Assembly: GCA_029261925.1 (NCBI GenBank)
Contig: JAJDAJ010000028.1
Span: 23,600-87,599 of the forward strand
Source of the DNA: Deltaproteobacteria bacterium
GTDB lineage: Bacteria > Myxococcota_A > UBA9160 > SZUA-336
DNA: 64,000 nucleotides
Direction of reading: 5' to 3'
Positions 33,509 to 42,527 of the stretch are shown one piece after another (the stretch's first letter is position 1; the number at the start of each line of letters is the position of its first letter). The translations under genes and the position numbers were made by a program. The notes under the pieces are model-generated. The model did not search any database and was not told where the DNA came from. It saw only the letters and a list, made by a program, of their open reading frames with translations.

Positions 33509-35251
33509 TCAGGCGGGCTCGGGCTCGAGGATCGCCTCGGGACGACTGCGGTCGAGCATCGCACCGGCGGCACGCAGCGCGAGCGCCTGGATCGTCAGCG
33601 TCGGGTTGTAGCCCGAGGAGGTCGGGAGCACCGAGCCGTCGGTGGCGTACAGGTTCTCGAGGTCGTGGAAACGACCGAAGCGATCGGTGACCGAGCGCGC
33701 TGGATCGTTTCCCATGCGCAGGGTACCCATCACGTGCCGGGAGACCGGGATCGGCGAGCCCCCGTAGCCGCGCGTCGCGAATGCGAACTGCGCCCCGGCC
33801 GCCTCGTGCACCGCCAGCAGCCGCGGCGTGTAGTGGCGCCGCGCGGCCAGCTCGAAGGCGTGCGCCTGGTAGGTGATCCGGGGCACCGGGAGGCCGTGGA
33901 TGTCCCGGATGCCCCGGTCCAGGTCCACGCGATTGTCGAGCTGGGGGGCGTCCTCAGCCTGCATGATCAGGCCGGCCATGTGTGCGCCCAGGGGGCTCTC
34001 GCGCAGCCAGCGCTTGAGCGCGGCGCCCCGCAGCCCCATCGAGACCATGGCCGGGACCACCTCGTCGGCGATCTTGCGCGAGCTGGTGCCGATCTCGACG
34101 ATCCCGCCCAGCGGGCGATCGGGGTCGCCGGGCACGCCGCGGAAGTCGGAGAAGCCGCTGGTCACCGAGCGCCCGCGCTCGCCGTGGAAGCGCTGCGGGT
34201 AGATGCCCAGCGCCAGCGTCTGGTGGTGGAACATGAGGTTGCGGCCGAGCATGTCGGAGCTGTTGCCCAGACCGGCGGTCCCCGGCGCGGACATCAGGCA
34301 GAGTCGCGCCGACTCGATCGGGCTGGCGGCGAGCACGACGCGATCCGCGCGCACCTGTGCGGGCCGGCCCTGCGGATCCAGGTACTCTGCTCCCAGGACC
34401 CTGCGGCCGCCCTCCGAGACGAGCAGGCGCGTCGCGAGCGCGTCGTGGCGCAGCTGTACGTACCCGGTGAGCAGCGCGTCGCGGAGGAAGGTGACCGCGG
34501 GCGAGCTCTTGGCGTTGATCGGGCAGCCGAAGCCCGCGCAGAAGCCGCAGTCGTTGCAGGGGGGCCGCCCGCGGTAGTCGCGCGAGGTGATCGCGGTCGG
34601 GTAGGGGAAGGGGTGCAGGCCCACGTGCCGCGCGCCCTCGCTCAGGACCCGGCCCACGTACATTTCCGGGCCCGGCGGCATCGGGAAGGGCTCGCTGCGC
34701 GGCGCGGCGAAGGGGTCGGCGCCGTCGCGCCCCTGCACCCCGATCCAGCGCTCCGCGGCGCTGTAGAACGGCTCGAGCTCGTCGTAGTCGAGCGGCCAGT
34801 CGGCGAAGCTCGCGCCCGGAACGTCTCCCAGGAGGCTGGCCATCTGGAAGTCGAAGGGCTGGAACCTCGGGGTCTTGCAGTCGGCGTGCACGAAGGCACC
34901 GCCCACCGTCCGCGGCAGGTTGTTCACCTCGCCCACGTGGCTGCGGGGTCCGTCCCGGGACGACTCGCGGAAGCTGCGCGGCTCCACCCGCGCCTGCTGC
35001 TGGATGAGCCCGCGCGCCTCGAGCTTGATCTCGTCGTTCGAGAACAGCGAGACCGGGTTGCCGGGCGCCGGGTCATCGAGGCCGACGAAGTAGCAGCTGC
35101 CCGCCTCGAGCACGCAGACCCTGAGCCCGGCGCGCGCGAGCACCCAGGCGACCGGGGCGCCGCCGGCACCGCTGCCGATGACGAGCACGTCGAAGCGATC
35201 CAGGGAGCTGTCGCCGAGCACGTGCGGAACGCTCGAGGGCAGGCTGGCCAC
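33509..35251 (-). CDS. GMC-family FAD oxidoreductase
   Basis: This 580-residue flavoprotein has the FAD motif VLVIGSGAGGAPVAWVLARAG (GxGxxG near residues 26-31), the substrate/FAD region VGGAFVHADCKTPRFQPFDF, a Cys cluster CNDCGFCAGFGCP, and the C-terminal ATDGSVLPTSSGYNPTLTIQALA with the active-site His/Asn region of the GMC family. It lacks its own signal peptide; the adjacent Tat-exported subunit-3-like protein probably carries it to the periplasm, as in gluconate/fructose dehydrogenases. GTG 35251 is the best start (6 bp after the partner's stop) but has no clear Shine-Dalgarno. Confidence 0.85.
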   Translation of the reverse strand: MASLPSSVPHVLGDSSLDRFDVLVIGSGAGGAPVAWVLARAGLRVCVLEAGSCYFVGLDDPAPGNPVSLFSNDEIKLEARGLIQQQARVEPRSFRESSRDGPRSHVGEVNNLPRTVGGAFVHADCKTPRFQPFDFQMASLLGDVPGASFADWPLDYDELEPFYSAAERWIGVQGRDGADPFAAPRSEPFPMPPGPEMYVGRVLSEGARHVGLHPFPYPTAITSRDYRGRPPCNDCGFCAGFGCPINAKSSPAVTFLRDALLTGYVQLRHDALATRLLVSEGGRRVLGAEYLDPQGRPAQVRADRVVLAASPIESARLCLMSAPGTAGLGNSSDMLGRNLMFHHQTLALGIYPQRFHGERGRSVTSGFSDFRGVPGDPDRPLGGIVEIGTSSRKIADEVVPAMVSMGLRGAALKRWLRESPLGAHMAGLIMQAEDAPQLDNRVDLDRGIRDIHGLPVPRITYQAHAFELAARRHYTPRLLAVHEAAGAQFAFATRGYGGSPIPVSRHVMGTLRMGNDPARSVTDRFGRFHDLENLYATDGSVLPTSSGYNPTLTIQALALRAAGAMLDRSRPEAILEPEPA

Positions 35252-35256
35252 CGGTC

Positions 35257-36123
35257 TCAGAAGAACCGCTTGCCGCCGACGGCCTGCATCATGGCGGTCA
35301 GCTGCTCGACGACCCCGGGGTCGAGCCCGTCGCCGGGGAGGTCCGGGTCCCGGCTCTGGTTGGGCCGATCGACCCGATCGCGCAGGGTGTGGGTGCGCCG
35401 GTCGTAGAGCGAGTAGCCCAGCGGCTGGCTGTCTCCATCGTAGTGGTAGTCGCGCCACGCGATCCCGCCGGGATTGCCGCCGTACTCGGGCGCGCAGAAC
35501 ATCCCCTCGGCGAGGTGGGTCAGCACGGCCGAGCGGAACGCGGGGTCGCCCGCGTCGAAGGCGGCCAGGCGCTCGTCGGCGTCGAGAGCCTCGAAGCCCC
35601 CGACCCGGTCGCGGGCCGCCGCGCGCAGCGCGCCGAGTCCCTGGCGGTACAGCGTGCGCAGGCCCGGCCAGGCCGGCACCGCGGGCACGTTCAGGGTCGC
35701 GCCCGGGACGGCCTCCGAGCCGTGGAGCAGGATCCGGAACGACGCCTCCTGCAGGCGCGACAGGGGCAGCAGGTCACTGAACGCGTTGCGCGGGTAGCGG
35801 TCCGTCGGCCCTCCCGTCTCCGGGTCGGGGTAGGGCGCCCGTCCGCTGAACGGACCGCCCCGGTAGATCGACGGCGTCGGGTTGTCGAAGGCGGCCAGGA
35901 AGCGATCGATGTACTCGACGGCGTGCGCGCCGATGGCACCCACGGTGACGTCCTCGGGGACGAGCGTCCCGGCCAGCGCCTCGAGCGTGCGGCGCTCCGT
36001 CCGGGTGAAGAACCACGCCGGCTCGCCGCTCCCGAGCCGCGCCCCGCAGCCGGGCAGGGATACCGCCGCCCCGCCCGCGGCGACGAGCTTGATGAACGTG
36101 CGCCGCCCCAGAGCTGCCCCCAT
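35257..36123 (-). CDS. Gluconate-2-dehydrogenase subunit-3-like protein with Tat/lipoprotein signal
   Basis: This 288-residue protein starts MGAALGRRTFIKLVAAGGAA, a twin-arginine signal (RRTFIK) followed by a lipobox-like SLPGC, so it is probably a Tat-exported lipoprotein. The mature part (RTERRTLEALAGTLVPEDVTVGAIG, HAVEYIDRFL) is the subunit-3 family that accompanies GMC dehydrogenases. It lies 5 bp upstream of the GMC gene. It would chaperone or escort the FAD subunit across the inner membrane. No cytochrome c subunit is present, so the electron acceptor is unknown. Confidence 0.82.
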   Translation of the reverse strand: MGAALGRRTFIKLVAAGGAAVSLPGCGARLGSGEPAWFFTRTERRTLEALAGTLVPEDVTVGAIGAHAVEYIDRFLAAFDNPTPSIYRGGPFSGRAPYPDPETGGPTDRYPRNAFSDLLPLSRLQEASFRILLHGSEAVPGATLNVPAVPAWPGLRTLYRQGLGALRAAARDRVGGFEALDADERLAAFDAGDPAFRSAVLTHLAEGMFCAPEYGGNPGGIAWRDYHYDGDSQPLGYSLYDRRTHTLRDRVDRPNQSRDPDLPGDGLDPGVVEQLTAMMQAVGGKRFF

Positions 36124-36155
36124 CCCTGATGTGTCGCCCGGAAGGGGTAGGCGTG

Positions 36156-38297
36156 TCAAGCGCGTCCGTACCCGGGCTCGCCGTGCAGGGCGCCGCTGCC
36201 CCGAGCGCGCGGTCGGATCACCAGGCTGCCGAAGGCGTCCACCGTCGCGGCGTGGCCCGGGGGGATCACGCAGGTCGAGGTCGGCTCCTCGACGATCGCG
36301 GGTCCCTCGCAGCGGAAGCCGGGCGCGAGCTCGTCGCGCGCGTACACGGGCGTGTCCACGTAGCCGCCGAGCTCCGCGAAGTGCGCGCGCCGTGCGGCCG
36401 GGCGCGGCTCGCCGCGCGTGTGCCGCGGCTGCGGCCGCAGCTCGTAGCGTCCCAGCCGACCCGTCGCGCGGACGCGGTAGCCGACCCACTGCACGGGATC
36501 GGCCGGGCGGACGCCGTACAGGCCGGCGTACGCGTCGCGGAACGCCCCGGCGGCGCGCTCGATATCGGCTGGAGTCAGCCTGCGCGCCGGGACCGGCACC
36601 GGCAGCGTGTGGGCCTGGAAGCGGAAGCGCAGCTCGGCGGAGCGCTGCAGCTCGATCGCCCCGGCGTCGATGCCCTCCTTCTGCAGCCGCGCGCGGGCCC
36701 GGCTCTCGAGTCCGGCGAAGATCGCGTCGAGCCCGGCGGGCTGGACGGCGTCGCCGTCGAGGATCCGGGTGCGCAGCTCGTCGGCGGTCGCGTCGGAGAC
36801 CAGCAGGCCGAGCGCCGAGCTGACTCCTGGCCGCGGGGGCACGATCACGGCGGGGATCTCGTACTCGCTCGCGACGCGGACGGCGTGCACCGGGCCGGCG
36901 CCTCCGAACGCGACCATCGACAGCTCGCGCGGGTCCACGCCGCGCTCGACGGTGACGATGCGGATCGCCGACGCCATGCTCGCGTTGGCGATCTCGTGGA
37001 TGCCCGCGGCGGCGGCGTCCACGTCGAGGCCCAGCGGCCGCGCCACGTGCTCGCGGATCGCCGCCTCGCTGCGCGCGGGCTCGATCCGCATGCGGCCGCC
37101 GAGCAGGAATCCGGGGTCGAGGTAGCCCAGCACGACGTCGGCGTCGGTCACGGTCGGCAGCTCTCCGCCGCGGCCATAGCACGCGGGTCCGGGCTCGGAG
37201 CCCGCGCTGCGCGGACCCACCGAGAGCGCACCGCCCGCGTCCACGGACGCGATGCTCCCGCCGCCAGCGCCGACCTCTGCCAGGTCGATCACCGGGATCT
37301 TCACCGGCAGCCCCGTCTGGACGCGGCGCGCGCCGGCGCTGGCGCTCCCGCCGACCCGGAAGTCGCCGGTCACGCCGGGCTCGCCTCCGCGGACCAGTCC
37401 GGCCTTGGCCGTCGTGCCGCCCATGTCGAACGAGATCACATCGGGTGCGCCGATCGCACGTCCGAAGTGCGCCGCCGCGATCACTCCCGCGGCGGGTCCC
37501 GACTCCACCAGGTGAATGGGGCGCTGGCGCGCGGTGGCCGCCGACATGAGCCCGCCGTTGGACTGCATGATCTGGAAGCTCCCGGCGAAGCCGAGCTCGC
37601 GCAGCGCGCGTTCGAGGCGGCCGACGTAGCGCGCGACCTCCGGTCCGACGTAGGCCGCCATCACGGTGGTCGTGGCGCGCTCGTACTCGCGGTACTCCGG
37701 CCAGATCTCCGCGGACTCCGCGACGTGCGCGTCCGGCAGCACCTGCCTCACGATCGCCGCGAGCGCGCGCTCGTGCACGGGGCTCGCGTGCGCGTGCAGC
37801 AGGCAGATCGCGACCGCGTCGATGGGCTCGCGCGCCGCGAGCGCCTCGAGCGCAGCGCGCGCCGCCGCCTCGTCGAGCGGCGTCACCACGCTCCCGTCGG
37901 CGGCGAGCCGCTCGCGCACCTCGAGCGTCCGGCTGCGCGGCACGGGCGGCGGCTCGCGTTCGTAGAGCAGGTCGTACCTGGCGGCGTCGCCGCGGCGATC
38001 GGACCCGATCGCCAGCAGGTCGCCGAAGCCCACCGGCGTGACGAAGGCGACGCGCGCGCCGCGGCGCTCGAGAATCAGGTTCGTGGCGAGCGTGGTCGCG
38101 TGGACCACGCGCTCGATCTCGCCGGCGCCGATGCTCGCCTGCTCCATCGACCCGCGCAGTGCCTCGAGGGCGCCCCGGGCCGGATCCTGGTGGGTCGTGA
38201 GCTCCTTGGCCGAGTGCAGCCCGTCGCCTCCCACCTCGACCAGGACCGCGTCGGTGAACGTCCCGCCGATGTCGATCCCGGCGTACCAGCGCGACAC
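36156..38297 (-). CDS. Hydantoinase/oxoprolinase family, HyuA-like subunit
   Basis: This 713-residue protein begins with GTG 38297 and YAGIDIGGTFTDAVLVEV, the ASKHA phosphate-binding motif of HyuA/N-methylhydantoinase A and acetone/acetophenone carboxylase subunits. DVISFDMGGTTAKAGLV and SVDAGGALSVGPRSAGSEPGPACYGRGG in mid-protein are also family marks. The family uses ATP to activate a lactam, hydantoin or ketone. HyuB is 9 bp upstream. No third (gamma) carboxylase subunit is visible, so ATP-dependent lactam hydrolysis is slightly favoured over ketone carboxylation. Confidence 0.9.
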   Translation of the reverse strand: MSRWYAGIDIGGTFTDAVLVEVGGDGLHSAKELTTHQDPARGALEALRGSMEQASIGAGEIERVVHATTLATNLILERRGARVAFVTPVGFGDLLAIGSDRRGDAARYDLLYEREPPPVPRSRTLEVRERLAADGSVVTPLDEAAARAALEALAAREPIDAVAICLLHAHASPVHERALAAIVRQVLPDAHVAESAEIWPEYREYERATTTVMAAYVGPEVARYVGRLERALRELGFAGSFQIMQSNGGLMSAATARQRPIHLVESGPAAGVIAAAHFGRAIGAPDVISFDMGGTTAKAGLVRGGEPGVTGDFRVGGSASAGARRVQTGLPVKIPVIDLAEVGAGGGSIASVDAGGALSVGPRSAGSEPGPACYGRGGELPTVTDADVVLGYLDPGFLLGGRMRIEPARSEAAIREHVARPLGLDVDAAAAGIHEIANASMASAIRIVTVERGVDPRELSMVAFGGAGPVHAVRVASEYEIPAVIVPPRPGVSSALGLLVSDATADELRTRILDGDAVQPAGLDAIFAGLESRARARLQKEGIDAGAIELQRSAELRFRFQAHTLPVPVPARRLTPADIERAAGAFRDAYAGLYGVRPADPVQWVGYRVRATGRLGRYELRPQPRHTRGEPRPAARRAHFAELGGYVDTPVYARDELAPGFRCEGPAIVEEPTSTCVIPPGHAATVDAFGSLVIRPRARGSGALHGEPGYGRA

Positions 38298-38306
38298 GGC
38301 GGGGCC

Positions 38307-40055
38307 TCAGCCCTTCCCGGATCGCCCGGTCAGCGCGCGCAGGCTCGCGGTTCCCGCGGCGTCGGGAGACAGCGTGTCGGGATCCAGGACCACCGCGTAG
38401 TCGCGGCGCGCGCCTGCGATCGACACCCGCCCCTCGCGCACGTCCTCGGCCACGCGCGCGGGCTCGCGCTCGAGCGGGTCGCCGGATCCGCCTCCCGCCG
38501 AGGTGAGCATGGTGACCGTGTCGCCGGCGCGCAGCGGGTACGAGGTGACCTTGGGCGCCAGCCGCTCCTCGCCGGGTCCGTCCTCGTTGATCACCCAGCC
38601 CCCGCCGAGACCCGGGCGGCCGCCGTCGATTCCGGGTGGCGGGATGCGGCAGCGGTCGGTGGCGCGCGCCGTGAGCTCGCCGTCGGTCAGGACCGCGAAG
38701 CGGCGACGCGTGCCCAGGCCGCCGCGCCGGCGGCCGGGGCCCCCGGAGTCGCGCCAGAGCTCGAAGCAGTCGAAGCGCACCGGATACTCGATCTCGAGCG
38801 CCTCGACCGTGTGCATCGCCCCGACGCCGCCGAAGATCAGAGGGGCCGTCGCGTCGAGTCCGTCGGCCGCGGCGCGCGCTCCCACGCCGCCGAACTGCGG
38901 GTCGAGGTAGGTCCAGACGCGCCCGTCCGGATCGGTGCCGCTGAGCGTGTAGACGTGCGCGTTGCTCGACGCCGCCACGGCCTTGCCGGGGATCACGCGC
39001 GAGAACGCCTGCAGCATGGCCTCGACGATCGCCATCACCGTGGCCATGCGCGCGTTGCAGGCGGCGGGCGGGCGCGGATTGACCAGGCTGCCCTCCGGGA
39101 AGACGGCCTCGAGTGGCCGGTAGCAGCCCTCGTTCACGGGGATCCCGGGGTCGAGGAAGCAGCGGGTCGCGAAGAGCACGCCCGACATCGACTGCGAGAA
39201 CGCGGCGTTGATCGGACCGCGGGCCTGCGGGTCGGTGCCCGTGAAGTCGGCGCGGATGTGGTCGGAGCCGATCGTGACCTCGACCTGCACGCGATGCTCG
39301 CGCCCGGGCTCGACGCCGTCGTCGTCGATCACGAACGAGCCGCGCTGCGTTCCGGCCGGCAGCTCGCCGATGCACTGCCGCGTGCGCCGCTCCGAGTAGT
39401 CCATCAGCTCGGCGGTCAGCTCGAGCAGCGGCTCGACGCCGTGGCGCTCCACGAGGGCCTCGAGCCGGCGGGCGCCGACGTGCGTGCCGGCCAGCATGGC
39501 GCGGATGTCGCCGAGGACCTTCTCGGGCGTGCGGCTGTTCGCCGCGATCACCGCGAGCAGGCTGCGGTCCGGCTCGCCGGCGATCTGGATCGGCACCGGC
39601 GGCAGGATCAGCCCCTCGTGGTACATCTCGGTCGCGTTCGCCGGCAGGCCGCCCGCGGCGATCCCTCCCACGTCGGCCACGTGCAGCAGCGCCGTGGTGA
39701 AGAACGCCGGCCGGCCAGCGAAGAACACGGGCCGGAACACCATCACGTCGTTGGAGTGGATGCCGCCGCGGTAGGGGTCGTTGAACGCGTACACGTCGCC
39801 GTCGCGCATGCCGCTCGCGGGGTAGTCCCGCAGCAGCTCTCGGAGCGACGGGCGCAGGCTCGACAGGTGCATCAGCGGCGCACCCATCGACTGTGCGACC
39901 AGCCGGCCCTCGCCGTCGAAGATCGCGCTGGTCGCGTCGCCGCCCTCCTTGACCACGGTGGAGTAGGCGCTGCGCACGACGCTCAGCCCCATCTCCTCGG
40001 CGATGGTGGACAGGGCATTCTTGACGATCTCGAGGGCGATCGGGTCGCGGACCAC
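38307..40055 (-). CDS. Hydantoinase/oxoprolinase family, HyuB-like subunit
   Basis: This 582-residue protein starts at GTG 40055 with VVRDPIALEIVKNALSTIAEEM, the standard HyuB N terminus. Further marks are YAFNDPYRGGIHSNDVMVFRPVF, HVADVGG, DFTGTDPQARGPINAAFSQSM and GGPGRRRGGLGTRRRF. It forms the beta subunit with the HyuA-like protein just downstream. The frame runs upstream to 40286, but conservation starts at the chosen codon. A 44-bp gap separates it from the hydrolase-like gene, in the same direction. Confidence 0.9.
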   Translation of the reverse strand: MVRDPIALEIVKNALSTIAEEMGLSVVRSAYSTVVKEGGDATSAIFDGEGRLVAQSMGAPLMHLSSLRPSLRELLRDYPASGMRDGDVYAFNDPYRGGIHSNDVMVFRPVFFAGRPAFFTTALLHVADVGGIAAGGLPANATEMYHEGLILPPVPIQIAGEPDRSLLAVIAANSRTPEKVLGDIRAMLAGTHVGARRLEALVERHGVEPLLELTAELMDYSERRTRQCIGELPAGTQRGSFVIDDDGVEPGREHRVQVEVTIGSDHIRADFTGTDPQARGPINAAFSQSMSGVLFATRCFLDPGIPVNEGCYRPLEAVFPEGSLVNPRPPAACNARMATVMAIVEAMLQAFSRVIPGKAVAASSNAHVYTLSGTDPDGRVWTYLDPQFGGVGARAAADGLDATAPLIFGGVGAMHTVEALEIEYPVRFDCFELWRDSGGPGRRRGGLGTRRRFAVLTDGELTARATDRCRIPPPGIDGGRPGLGGGWVINEDGPGEERLAPKVTSYPLRAGDTVTMLTSAGGGSGDPLEREPARVAEDVREGRVSIAGARRDYAVVLDPDTLSPDAAGTASLRALTGRSGKG

Positions 40056-40099
40056 GCGCGCAGCATACAACGGGCCCGGCGAACGCAGCGCCGGCGGCT

Positions 40100-40723
40100 C
40101 TACAGGACGGCGCGCGGCGTGTGGCCGTCGCTGGAGCCGCCCGCCCCGAGCCAGCAGTCGAGGGCGTCGGGCGTGAGCGCAGCGTCGGGCGCGACGACCC
40201 GCAGCGTCGCGCCGCGCGCCCGCAGCGCGGCGATCTCCGCGCGGGTGCGCGCGCAGCGCGTCGCGTCGGTCAGCCAGGCGACGCACAGGCCGTCGAGCGG
40301 GCGCTCGTCGAGCGCGCCGGGCGGGAGCGCGGGCGCGCTGCCGCCGATCGCGACGACCCCGGCTAGTCGCTCGGGCCAGCAGCGCGCCAGGGCCAGGCTG
40401 AGCGTGGCGCCCTGACCGGCCCCGAGCAGCAGCGGACGATCTTCGCGGGCGAGCAGGAAGCGCTCGAGCTGCTCGAGGCAGATGCCGAGGCTGAGCGGAT
40501 CGGGCGCGTCCGGGTCGCCCAGGAGCCAGTCTCCGGGCGGCGAGGGCACGCCGAAGCGACGCGGCCCGGCGCGGCGCGGCGGCTCGAGCACGGTGATCGC
40601 GAACGCGCCGGCGAGCGGCTCGATGCGGCGCTCCACGGCGTCGGCCGCGCCGCCCAGCGCGATCAGCGCTCGCGCCCCGGGGCCGCCCGGCAGGCTGCGG
40701 TGGCCGAGCGCAGAGCCGGTCAC
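40100..40723 (-). CDS. Alpha/beta-hydrolase-like protein lacking the nucleophile
   Basis: This 207-residue protein has the shape of a small carboxylesterase/phospholipase-type alpha/beta hydrolase: RALIALGGAAD near the N terminus and LLLGAGQGATLSLALARCWPERLAGVVAIGG at the elbow. The nucleophile position of GFSQGG reads GAGQGA, so Ser is replaced by Gly. It may be a non-catalytic binding protein or use another residue. GTG 40723 overlaps the stop of the KstD-like gene (GTGA), so translation is coupled to it. Confidence 0.65.
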   Translation of the reverse strand: MTGSALGHRSLPGGPGARALIALGGAADAVERRIEPLAGAFAITVLEPPRRAGPRRFGVPSPPGDWLLGDPDAPDPLSLGICLEQLERFLLAREDRPLLLGAGQGATLSLALARCWPERLAGVVAIGGSAPALPPGALDERPLDGLCVAWLTDATRCARTRAEIAALRARGATLRVVAPDAALTPDALDCWLGAGGSSDGHTPRAVL

Positions 40724-42453
40724 GCCGGCTGCGGCGTCCGCCCCGCGGCGTGCTCGCCCGCGATCGCGCCGAACACGATCCCCGGCCCGAGCTGGGAGCC
40801 GCCGCCCCAGTAGCCGCCGCCCGCCGGCGAGGCCACGCAGTTGCCGGTGCCGTACAGCCCGGGGATCGGCTGGCCGTCCACGTCGAGCAGCCGCGCGTAC
40901 GGGTCGATCTCGGGGCCGCCGCGCGTGCCGTAGGTGCCGGCGGCGAGGATGATCGCGTGGTAGGGGCCGCTTCCCGACAGCGGGAACATCATGGAGCTGG
41001 GCAGGTCGTTGCCGTCGCGCCGGGGACCGTGGAAGTCGGGCTCGTGGGTGGACTCGCCCCGCTGGAAGTCGGCGTCGACCCCGCTGCGCGCGAAGCCGTT
41101 GTAGCGCGCGACCGTCGACTCGAGCGCGTTGCCGAAGCCCGGCGCGAGCCGGTAGCGAGCGATGGCGGGCTCGAGCTGCGCCAGTCGTCGGTCGATGGCC
41201 GGGCCCAGCTCGGCGAGGGTCGCGGCGCTGATCACCTCGGGCTGCCGCGCGCCGCGCGGCGGGATCGGCTCGACGCCGGCAAAGACCTCCGCCGCGCGCC
41301 GGTCGTAGATCAGGAAGAGGAACTGGTTGCGATACAGGTTCGCGCTCGCGTCCCAGTCGAAGTGGACCTGTCCGCGCTGGTTGTAGTTGAGCTTCTCGTT
41401 GACGACGCGCACGCCGTCGCGGTTGACCAGGATGCTGCTGTCGCCGGGCACCGTGGCGACGCCGTTGGGGATGCTCGCGAAGGCCAGGGCCTGCTCGAGC
41501 ACGACCTGCTTCCAGGCCGCGTTGCGCATGTTCGCGAGGCGTGCCCGGACCCCGGCGGCGATGGCGATGAAGTCGCCCTCGTTGGTCGGCACCTCGCAGC
41601 TGCCGTAGCTGATGCCGCGCAGGAAGTTCCGCACCAGCTGGGGGCTGTGCGAGAAGCCGCCGGTGCTGAAGATCACCCCGCGGCGCGCGGCCACGCGCTC
41701 GATGCCGTCGCGGGTCTCGAGCTCGAGTCCGGTGACCGCTCCCGAGTCGTCGACGATCAGGCGGCGAGCCGCGCTGCGCAGGCGCAGCGGGATGCCGCGC
41801 GCCTCGGTCGCGCGACGGAAGGCGGCGATCAGGTCGGCGCCGTCACCGGCACTGCCGTCCGCTAGCCGCGGCACCAGCCCCCGCCCGCGCGGCGCCCTGT
41901 TCTCGGGCAGGTCGGCGTGGTAATCGGCCCAGGGCCGGCCATCCCAGGCCGGCCAGAAGGTGGACTCCATGACCCCGAGCGCGGCCAGGCGCGCGATCAC
42001 CCCGGGCCCGCGGTCGTAGTGGGTCTCGAGCAGTGCGTACGGGTTCGGATCGAGGCCGAGCCCCGGCGCGAGCGGGGAGTACAGCTCGGGGTAGGCGAGC
42101 CGCGCCATGTAGCGCAGCGCATCCTCGCGCGGATCCTCGAGCCCTCGCTCCCGCATGACCGGGTTGTTCGGCACCCAGTAGACGCCGCCCGACTTGCGCG
42201 TGGTGCCGCCGACGAAGGCCGCCTTCTCGTGCATCTCGACCGACGCGCCGGCCTCGTGCGCGACGATGGCCGCGGGCCAGCCGCCGGCCCCGGTGCCCAC
42301 GACGATGACGTCGACATCGCGGTCAGGCGCGCCCGCAGCGCGCGCGTCGCGGGCGCGCAGCGGCGCGACGCTCGACACCGCCCCGACGCCGGCGCCGACT
42401 CCCGCCGCGCGCAGGAAGGCACGACGCGAGATCCTCGAGCGGGGCCGATCCAC
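40720..42453 (-). CDS. Tat-exported FAD-dependent dehydrogenase, 3-ketosteroid-Delta1-dehydrogenase/fumarate-reductase-like
   Basis: This 577-residue flavoprotein has a twin-arginine signal (SRRAFLRAAG) and alanine-rich leader, then the FAD motif VIVVGTGAGGWPAAIVAHEAGASVEMHEKA and GGTTRKSGGVYWVPNN, typical of KstD-like enzymes. The C-terminal GSGPYHAIILAAGTYGTRGGPEID and GNCVASPAGGGYWGGGSQLGPG match the KstD closing motifs. KstD desaturates ring A of 3-ketosteroids in the cytoplasm; an exported relative is unusual. GTG 42453 start. Electron acceptor not encoded nearby. Steroid-type substrate is inference from family and from the other genes of the window. Confidence 0.82.
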   Translation of the reverse strand: MDRPRSRISRRAFLRAAGVGAGVGAVSSVAPLRARDARAAGAPDRDVDVIVVGTGAGGWPAAIVAHEAGASVEMHEKAAFVGGTTRKSGGVYWVPNNPVMRERGLEDPREDALRYMARLAYPELYSPLAPGLGLDPNPYALLETHYDRGPGVIARLAALGVMESTFWPAWDGRPWADYHADLPENRAPRGRGLVPRLADGSAGDGADLIAAFRRATEARGIPLRLRSAARRLIVDDSGAVTGLELETRDGIERVAARRGVIFSTGGFSHSPQLVRNFLRGISYGSCEVPTNEGDFIAIAAGVRARLANMRNAAWKQVVLEQALAFASIPNGVATVPGDSSILVNRDGVRVVNEKLNYNQRGQVHFDWDASANLYRNQFLFLIYDRRAAEVFAGVEPIPPRGARQPEVISAATLAELGPAIDRRLAQLEPAIARYRLAPGFGNALESTVARYNGFARSGVDADFQRGESTHEPDFHGPRRDGNDLPSSMMFPLSGSGPYHAIILAAGTYGTRGGPEIDPYARLLDVDGQPIPGLYGTGNCVASPAGGGYWGGGSQLGPGIVFGAIAGEHAAGRTPQPA

Positions 42454-42527
42454 GCGGGCAGCCTACCAGCAAACACTCCGCGGGGTGTCGATGTGGGAGT
42501 CCGCCGCGCTGACCCGCTGGCGCAGGG

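Noticed and set aside
36129..40415. Very long open frame (over 1400 codons) on the plus strand opposite the HyuA/HyuB and subunit-3 genes
   Set aside because: It is an antisense artefact of GC-rich codon use; its translation is low-complexity and Ala/Arg-rich, while the minus-strand genes have clear motifs.
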